Shown here: piece after piece, positions 1 to 4,726 of the stretch | How the letters are laid out: each line of letters begins with the position of its first letter | Position numbering within the stretch: position 1 is the first letter of the stretch | Source of the DNA: Alphaproteobacteria bacterium | GTDB lineage: Bacteria; Pseudomonadota; Alphaproteobacteria; Micropepsales; Micropepsaceae | DNA length: 7,403 nucleotides | Assembly: GCA_025935155.1 (NCBI GenBank) | Contig: JAICVV010000096.1 | Location: forward strand, 1-7,403 | Direction: 5' to 3' | Position numbers and translations under genes: made by a program | The notes under the pieces: generated by a model | The model's input: the letters and a program-made list of their open reading frames with translations, nothing else | Told to the model about the DNA's origin: nothing | The model's database searches: none

Positions 1-1
1 C

Positions 2-574
2 GCCACCAAGCCCTTCGGCTACATGCCATTTTACCCGGGCCCCGGTCTGGGCGGTCATTGCGTGCCGATCGACCCGTTCTACCTTTCCTGGAAGGCGCGT
101 GAGCACGAAGTGCCTGCGCGTTTCATCGAATTGGCTGGCGAAATTAATACGGCCGAACCGCGGCAGGTGGTTTCCGCCTTGGCCGCAGCGCTCTCTGGGC
201 GCAAGCAGATGAGCCTGAATGGTAGCCGCATCCTGCTTATCGGGGTCGCTTACAAGCGCAATGTGGACGATTTGCGGGAAAGTCCCGCGCTAACAATTTT
301 CCGTCAACTGGAAGGGCGCGGCGCCGCAGTGGAGTATTACGATCCCTGGGTTCCGATCATTCCGGAAACGCGGGAATTTCCGCAGCTGGCGGGCCGCAGC
401 TCGATATCATGGAAGCCTGACACGTTCGGCGAACACTTCGACGCTGCCCTGATTGTGACGGATCACGATGGAGTGGATTATCGCGCACTCATCCGCTCGC
501 TCGATCTCGTTGTGGACACCCGCAATGCGATGCGGGACATCTCGACCCGCGCAGGCATAATCGTTAAAGCATGA
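2..574 (+). CDS. UDP-N-acetylhexosamine 6-dehydrogenase (WbpA/WecC type), C-terminal part, 5' truncated
   Basis: The frame is open from base 2, so the gene starts left of the window; 190 residues plus a TGA stop are present. The visible start, ATKPFGYMPFYPGPGLGGHC then VPIDPFYLSWKA, is the active-site region of the UDP-glucose/GDP-mannose dehydrogenase family. The catalytic cysteine, which forms a thiohemiacetal with the C6 aldehyde during two-step NAD-dependent oxidation, is residue 20 of the visible part (codon 59-61). The C-terminal UDP-binding domain follows, with GVAYKRNVDDLRESPAL at visible residues 81-97 and a YDPWVP motif after it. The KPFG.MPFYPGPGLGGHC.PIDP form is typical of UDP-GlcNAc or UDP-ManNAc dehydrogenases making aminouronates, more than of UDP-glucose dehydrogenase (Ugd); substrate choice is inferred. 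The missing N-terminal half should carry the NAD-binding Rossmann fold. A WecB-type epimerase at the other end of the window fits the same sugar pathway. The protein is cytosolic. Confidence 0.93.
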   Translation, partial: ATKPFGYMPFYPGPGLGGHCVPIDPFYLSWKAREHEVPARFIELAGEINTAEPRQVVSALAAALSGRKQMSLNGSRILLIGVAYKRNVDDLRESPALTIFRQLEGRGAAVEYYDPWVPIIPETREFPQLAGRSSISWKPDTFGEHFDAALIVTDHDGVDYRALIRSLDLVVDTRNAMRDISTRAGIIVKA

Positions 575-616
575 AAATCGCAGCCAGCCGTCAGTAGGCG
601 GATTGCCTGCCGGCCG

Positions 617-1741
617 ATGCAGGTGGTTTCGCGATCTGAGGGCAGGGCCGCACATTCGGGTGGGCGCTTGAATTCTTATCTTTTCCTTGGAACCGCCGCT
701 GCGACAGGCGCGCTCTGCCTGCTGGCCAGACCTCTTGCCGATTGGCTGAAAGTCTTCGATTACCCGCGCGGCGGCCGGAAAGGACACGCCAAACCTACGC
801 CCCAGACAGGCGGCTTGGCTATCCTGTTGCCTCTTCTTCTGTGGCTGCTTGTTCAACTGTTTGCGGACCCGCAACAGCCGCTCTATCTGGCGTTGCTTCT
901 CAGCGCCGCAGGGATCGGAGTGGTCGGTATCATGGACGACCAATCGCACCTGTCCGCCAACGGACGGCTGCTCGTCGTGGCCGTTTTCACGCTGATCGTC
1001 TTTGCTCTCGATCCCCAGCTGACGCCCAAGGTTCTTCCATGGGCATTTGGCGATACGGCCATTTCGAAGCCGCTGTTTATCGTTGGAGCTGTTATTGCGA
1101 CTGCCGGGTTCGTCTCGTCGGTGAACATGGCCGACGGTATCGACGGACTTGTCCCCTCGGCCCTGCTGATCTGGTGCATCGGTTTCGATATTTTCGCCGA
1201 TCCGCCGGTACGTCTTGTCGCCGTCGCGCTGACTGGACCGCTTGCTGTCTTTCTCGTATTTAACTTGCGCGGCCGTATCTTCCTCGGCGATTGCGGCACT
1301 TTCGGGCTGGGCTTTGTCGCGGCGATTTTGGCGCTTGCGTCGCTGACAGGCGGACACCTGAAGGCGGAGACGCTCCTTGTGTGGTTTGCGTTGCCTGTCC
1401 TGGATTGTCTGCGGGTGATCGCTGCGCGCCTCCTGCGTGGCCGCTCACCATTTCGCGGCGGGAAAGACCATTTTCATCACATTCTTGCCGACGTGTTCGG
1501 ACGGAGGCGCGCGCTTTATGTGTACCTCGCCACTATTCTCGGGACATCGGCTGTCGCCGCGTTGATGCCGAAAGCAAGCGTCTACATTCTGGTGGGCCTG
1601 ACAGCTGCCTGTCTGGGCTTTGTCGCTGCGCGGCGCGTACTTTTTCAACGCCAGCAGGCGAAACTGCCGCGGCATTTGCCTCGTCCTGCCGGCCGGACGG
1701 GCGCCAATCCTGTCCGCAAGTTCCGGCTCAGCGGCCACTAG
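617..1741 (+). CDS. WecA/TagO-like polyprenyl-phosphate GlcNAc-1-phosphate transferase (MraY superfamily, glycosyltransferase 4 family)
   Basis: This integral membrane enzyme (374 residues from ATG 617) would transfer an N-acetylhexosamine-1-phosphate from its UDP form to undecaprenyl phosphate, the first committed step of many O-antigen, enterobacterial common antigen and capsule pathways. Family motifs appear in order: KGHAKPTPQTGGLA (55-68), MDDQSHLS (106-113) with the Mg-linked DD pair, NMADGIDGL (170-178), GDCGTFGLGF (224-233) and the cytosolic histidine motif DHFHH (284-288). The last resembles the HxHH of WecA more than MraY. About ten or eleven hydrophobic segments run between residues 20 and 340, then a basic tail of about 34 residues. 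GDCGTF departs from the usual GD(S/A)GS, but the aspartate is kept. The start is uncertain: ATG 617 has no good ribosome binding site and sits in a weak CCTGC/GCAGG inverted repeat (606-610/619-623). TTG 668 follows GGGTGGG and would start just before the first membrane segment. The gene lies 42 bases after the dehydrogenase and is probably cotranscribed with it. Confidence 0.9.
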   Translation: MQVVSRSEGRAAHSGGRLNSYLFLGTAAATGALCLLARPLADWLKVFDYPRGGRKGHAKPTPQTGGLAILLPLLLWLLVQLFADPQQPLYLALLLSAAGIGVVGIMDDQSHLSANGRLLVVAVFTLIVFALDPQLTPKVLPWAFGDTAISKPLFIVGAVIATAGFVSSVNMADGIDGLVPSALLIWCIGFDIFADPPVRLVAVALTGPLAVFLVFNLRGRIFLGDCGTFGLGFVAAILALASLTGGHLKAETLLVWFALPVLDCLRVIAARLLRGRSPFRGGKDHFHHILADVFGRRRALYVYLATILGTSAVAALMPKASVYILVGLTAACLGFVAARRVLFQRQQAKLPRHLPRPAGRTGANPVRKFRLSGH

Positions 1742-1781
1742 GAATCCGGCCAATTACAACGCCTTAATCGAAACGTGCGCG

Positions 1782-1809
1782 TTGCTCCGCGCCACAAAAG
1801 GTGTATTCT
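1782..1809 (+). promoter_or_regulatory. Possible sigma70-type promoter before the DUF1800/DUF1501 pair
   Basis: TTGCTC (1782-1787) and TATTCT (1804-1809) are separated by 16 bases, 53 bases before the chosen DUF1800 start, in the 121-base gap after the WecA-like gene. A bulged inverted repeat (GTGCGCG 1775-1781 with CGCGCCAC 1788-1795) surrounds the -35 hexamer and could be an operator or only part of the GC-rich background. No terminator is visible between the WecA-like gene and this site, so read-through from upstream is also likely. The call rests on two imperfect hexamers only. Confidence 0.3.
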
Positions 1810-1850
1810 TATCGAGGGGGGCAGGTTTTTGCGCGGACGAGCTTCGTGCA

Positions 1851-1855
1851 GAGGG
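1851..1855 (+). promoter_or_regulatory. Ribosome binding site of the DUF1800 gene
   Basis: GAGGG lies 7 bases before ATG 1863. It decides the start: the frame stays open back to 1620, but the extra 81 codons mostly overlap the end of the WecA-like gene, read like an out-of-frame shadow, and lack family similarity. Confidence 0.7.
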
Positions 1856-1862
1856 CGCGTAC

Positions 1863-3356
1863 ATGCTCGATCACGCAACAGCCCTTCATCTGGCCAACAG
1901 ATTCAGCTTCGGGCCGGCGCCCGGGGAAATTGAACATATCGCTTCCGCAGGTTTCGATGGCTACCTGGAAGAGCAGCTGAATGCCGAACCGTCAAAACTG
2001 CCTGCACGGGTGGAAGCGCAATTGCGCAGCCTTCCCAGTTACGGCATGGACACGTTCACCTTGTACCGGAAATACTGGTTCAAGGCATTGGCGCAGATGT
2101 CGCCAGGCAAAAAAATACCGCGCGAACAGAAGAAGTTTCTGAAGAAGATCACGAATGAAGTAGGCCCTGAGGCGCGCATGGCGCGACTCATTCGTGCGAT
2201 TTCGAGCCCGCACCGCCTGCACGAAGCGCTCGTCGATTTCTGGTTCAATCACTTCAACGTTTTCGAGCACAAGAAATTCGTCAGGGTCTGGATCGGCGCA
2301 TACGAGGACGAGGCGATCAGACCTCATGTGCTCGGCAAATTTCGCGATCTTCTGCTGGCGACTGCGAAGCACCCCGCCATGCTTGTCTATCTCGATAATG
2401 CGCAGAATGTGGCCCCAGGCACGCATGGCAGTGGAAAAAAGGCGGCCGCTGGAATCAACGAGAATTACGCGCGCGAAGTCATGGAGTTGCACACGCTTGG
2501 TGTAGACGGGGGCTACACGCAAAGCGACGTAACGGCTCTCGCGCACATCCTCACGGGCTGGACCGTTGGGAGGCAATTCGGCGCCGATGACGGGCCTGAC
2601 GACGATTTCGGGGCGGCGAGAGGCGGGTTCGCGTTCGTGCCCCGTCATCATGACAATACGCCGCAAACTTTTCTGGGACGAAAGTTCGGCAACGGTGGAT
2701 TGCAGGAAGGTGAAACGGCGCTGCTCATGCTCGCTGCGCACCCATCCACAGCGCGGCACATCAGCTTTCAGCTGGCGCAGTATTTCGTGGCGGATCAGCC
2801 ATCGCCGGACCTTGTTTCAGGCATGGCAGACATGTTTCGAAAAACCGATGGCGATCTGAAAGCGGTCGTGCGCACGATGCTGACCAGCAAGGAGTTCCGC
2901 GATCCGGCAAATTTCGGTGCCAAGTTCAAGACGCCATATCAATACATCGTTTCCGCCGCGCGAGTTTCCGGGCTCGATCCGATGAATGCGGCGCCTCTTG
3001 CCGAAGAACTGAAGGTACTGGGCCAGCCGATCTACGGCTGCATTTCTCCGGACGGCTATGCCTGCACCGAAACGGCGTGGCTCGATCCGGACGCCATGGT
3101 GCGGCGAATTTCGTTCGCCGTGAAGTTTGGCACAGGTGCTTATATGCAGCCCTATCTGGCGCGTGCCGGTTACGGTTCGATGCAGCGGCACATCCAGCTC
3201 CAGCCGGAAGACGGAAAGGCGCCGCTGAATGCGGAGGCGTTGCTTGCAGCGCTCGGGCCGGATCTGAGCAGCAAGACTCGCTCGGCCGTTGCAACGGCCA
3301 GGAGCAGCGAACGTGCGGGTCTGATCTTGGGAAGCCCGGAATTCATGCGGTGCTGA
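1863..3356 (+). CDS. DUF1800 family protein
   Basis: The protein has 497 residues from ATG 1863, a usual length for the family. Its biochemical function is not established. Recognised features are an N-terminal helix starting HLANRFSFGPAPGEIE (9-24), DFWFNHFNVF (125-134), the strongly conserved NENYAREVMELHTLGVDGGY (199-218) then TQSDV, LTGWT (230-234), RHHDNTPQTFLG (261-272), the KFKTPYQYIVSA stretch (354-365), LGQPIYG (386-392) and ETAWLDPDAMVRR (403-415). The protein is therefore complete from one end of the domain to the other. No signal peptide or membrane segment is visible: the N-terminus MLDHATALHLANRF is a soluble helix, although many DUF1800 proteins are annotated as exported. The segment at 82-99 is lysine-rich. 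Translation of the next gene begins 13 bases after the stop, so the two are very probably coupled. DUF1800 and DUF1501 genes occur as adjacent pairs in many bacteria, which suggests their products act together. A direct role in polysaccharide synthesis is inferred only from location. Confidence 0.9.
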   Translation: MLDHATALHLANRFSFGPAPGEIEHIASAGFDGYLEEQLNAEPSKLPARVEAQLRSLPSYGMDTFTLYRKYWFKALAQMSPGKKIPREQKKFLKKITNEVGPEARMARLIRAISSPHRLHEALVDFWFNHFNVFEHKKFVRVWIGAYEDEAIRPHVLGKFRDLLLATAKHPAMLVYLDNAQNVAPGTHGSGKKAAAGINENYAREVMELHTLGVDGGYTQSDVTALAHILTGWTVGRQFGADDGPDDDFGAARGGFAFVPRHHDNTPQTFLGRKFGNGGLQEGETALLMLAAHPSTARHISFQLAQYFVADQPSPDLVSGMADMFRKTDGDLKAVVRTMLTSKEFRDPANFGAKFKTPYQYIVSAARVSGLDPMNAAPLAEELKVLGQPIYGCISPDGYACTETAWLDPDAMVRRISFAVKFGTGAYMQPYLARAGYGSMQRHIQLQPEDGKAPLNAEALLAALGPDLSSKTRSAVATARSSERAGLILGSPEFMRC

Positions 3357-3359
3357 TGT

Positions 3360-3364
3360 GGAGG
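3360..3364 (+). promoter_or_regulatory. Ribosome binding site of the DUF1501 gene
   Basis: GGAGG lies 5 bases before ATG 3370 and partly overlaps a GTG at 3358 in the same frame. Initiation at that GTG would make the site part of the coding region and would add four residues before the twin-arginine signal, so ATG 3370 is the better start. Confidence 0.75.
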
Positions 3365-3369
3365 TTCAC

Positions 3370-3450
3370 ATGCGTAGGCGCGACTTTCTGAATTCGGCAG
3401 CTGCGTTCGGCGGTCTCGCCTTTGTGCGGATCGGTTCGCGCGCCTGGGCG
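3370..3450 (+). other. Tat signal peptide of the DUF1501 protein
   Basis: Residues 1-27 hold three arginines followed by DFLN, a short hydrophobic part (AAAFGGLAFV, 10-19) and an A-W-A cleavage box at 25-27. Arginines at 20 and 24 after the hydrophobic part are compatible with Tat rather than Sec export. The exact cleavage point could be after residue 27 or 28. Confidence 0.8.
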
Positions 3451-4602
3451 GCGCAAAACCCCAACGGCGCCTCGCAGCGCCTGGTTGTAGTGTTCCTGCG
3501 CGGCGCCGTGGACGGCCTGAACGTTGTAATACCTCATGCCGAGCCGACGTATTACAGAGTGCGCCCAACGATCGCTGTGCCGCCGCCGGGGCACCAGGGC
3601 GGCGGGCTCGATCTCGATGGGCAATTTGCGCTCCATCCGCAGCTCGCATCCCTCATGCCGATGTGGAAAGACCGCAGTCTGGCTTTCGTTCACGCCTGCG
3701 GCTCGCCCGATGAATCGCGCTCGCATTTCCAGGCGCAGGCCTACATGGAGAGCGGAACACCCGGTGTGCGCACGACGGACGATGGCTGGTTGAATCGGAC
3801 TCTCGCGGCGCTCCCCGGATTGCACAATCCCACGGAAGCCGTGAACTTCGGGCCCGCGATGCCGCTCATTTTGCGCGGGACCATGCCCGTTGCCAGTCTG
3901 CCGAGTGCTGGAGGCGGTGGTGCGCGGGGCGGTGAAATGGCATCGGCGCCGATTTTTCACGCTGGGTTCGATACAATGTATTCCGGTGCCGATTCACTGA
4001 GCGTGGCCTACCGTGAGGGACAGTCCGCGCACGCGCGGCTGATGTCCGATCTCGAGCAGGACATGTCGGAAGCCGCCAATGGCGCGCCTTCGCCGATCGG
4101 TTTTGCGAAGGACGTCGCCCATTTTTGTCAGATGGTCCGAAAGGATCCGACGATTCAGGTTGGGTTTTTCGCGCTGAGCGGCTGGGATCATCACGTACAC
4201 GAAGGTAGTGTGCAGGGCATATTGGCAAATCATTTGCGGCAGCTCGGGCAGGGCCTCGCCGGGTTTCCCCAGGGGCTTGGCGAAAAATATGCCAACACGG
4301 TGATCCTGGTGGTCTCGGAGTTTGGCCGCACCGCGCGCGAGAACGGCAATGCCGGCACCGATCACGGCCACGGCAACGTCATGTGGGTGATGGGCGGCCC
4401 GGTGCAGGGCGGAAAAGTCTACGGTCAGTGGCCCGGCTTGGCCGAGGAGCACCTTTACCAGGGACGCGATCTTGCTGTGACCACTGACTTCCGGACGGTC
4501 GCGGGTTCGGTGCTGGCCGGACACATGAAGCTTTCGGAAACGGCGGTGGCGCAGGTGTTTCCTGGCGCGCCGAAAGCCGCCCTGACAGTCCTGCGCGCCT
4601 GA
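3370..4602 (+). CDS. DUF1501 family protein with twin-arginine signal peptide
   Basis: The protein has 410 residues from ATG 3370. Its N-terminus MRRRDFLNSAAAFGGLAFV is a Tat signal (R-R-x-F-L core) and a likely signal peptidase site follows A25-W26-A27, so a folded, possibly metal-loaded protein would be exported to the periplasm. Family features are VVVFLRGAVDGLNVVIPHAE (39-58), ALHPQLASLMPMWK (87-100), FVHACGSPDESRSHFQAQ (106-123), GWDHHVHEG (271-279) and SEFGRTARENGNAGTDHGHG (316-335), then VMGGPVQGGKVYG (340-352). DUF1501 is related to the alkaline phosphatase/sulfatase superfamily. The aspartates and histidines in GWDHH and TDHGHG look like metal ligands, so a phosphatase, sulfatase or phosphotransferase role is possible but unproven. 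The gene follows its DUF1800 partner after 13 bases. A small hairpin with a T-run (4641-4660) may end the unit. Family assignment is firm; reaction and substrate are unknown. Confidence 0.92.
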   Translation: MRRRDFLNSAAAFGGLAFVRIGSRAWAAQNPNGASQRLVVVFLRGAVDGLNVVIPHAEPTYYRVRPTIAVPPPGHQGGGLDLDGQFALHPQLASLMPMWKDRSLAFVHACGSPDESRSHFQAQAYMESGTPGVRTTDDGWLNRTLAALPGLHNPTEAVNFGPAMPLILRGTMPVASLPSAGGGGARGGEMASAPIFHAGFDTMYSGADSLSVAYREGQSAHARLMSDLEQDMSEAANGAPSPIGFAKDVAHFCQMVRKDPTIQVGFFALSGWDHHVHEGSVQGILANHLRQLGQGLAGFPQGLGEKYANTVILVVSEFGRTARENGNAGTDHGHGNVMWVMGGPVQGGKVYGQWPGLAEEHLYQGRDLAVTTDFRTVAGSVLAGHMKLSETAVAQVFPGAPKAALTVLRA

Positions 4603-4640
4603 ATCCAGCTGTGTCTCGATAGACGGCCGCCGCTAACCAC

Positions 4641-4660
4641 GGCAGAAGTCTGCCCGTTTT
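4641..4660 (+). terminator. Possible intrinsic terminator after the DUF1501 gene
   Basis: GGCAG (4641-4645), a four-base loop AAGT and CTGCC (4650-4654) form a perfect GC-rich stem, followed after two bases by TTTT (4657-4660). It starts 38 bases after the DUF1501 stop and would separate the DUF pair from the sugar-nucleotide genes. The stem and T-run are both short, so termination may be partial. Confidence 0.4.
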
Positions 4661-4668
4661 CAGGGATG

Positions 4669-4708
4669 TTCCCCAGGCGGGATATGATGCTATGGGGAAG
4701 GAGTTCCC
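4669..4708 (+). promoter_or_regulatory. Structured leader before the guanylyltransferase fusion gene
   Basis: TTCCCC (4669-4674) can pair with GGGGAA (4694-4699), and the same GGGAA (4695-4699) can instead pair with TTCCC (4704-4708), placing GGAG (4700-4703) in the loop. The two pairings exclude each other. A TATGAT at 4683-4688 could be a -10 element, but I see no good -35. The strong Shine-Dalgarno-like GAAGGAG (4697-4703) is 23 bases before ATG 4727, too far for normal use from a linear RNA. A regulatory role is speculative. Confidence 0.25.
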
Positions 4709-4726
4709 AGGCTGTGGCGTATCCGG

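Noticed and set aside
407..1357. A 316-codon open frame on the - strand opposite the dehydrogenase end and WecA-like gene
   Set aside because: Low-complexity, charged translation (many R, Q, D) with no motif; it mirrors the hydrophobic coding sequence of the + strand gene.
1742..1800. Possible intrinsic terminator after the WecA-like gene
   Set aside because: The only hairpin (1775-1795) is bulged and followed by an A-run rather than a T-run on the + strand.
1620..1862. N-terminal extension of the DUF1800 gene from ATG 1620
   Set aside because: It overlaps the end of the WecA-like gene out of frame, shows no signal peptide or family similarity, and a good ribosome binding site marks ATG 1863.
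3358..3369. GTG start for the DUF1501 gene
   Set aside because: It would place the ribosome binding site inside the coding region and move the twin-arginine motif away from the N-terminus; ATG 3370 fits better.
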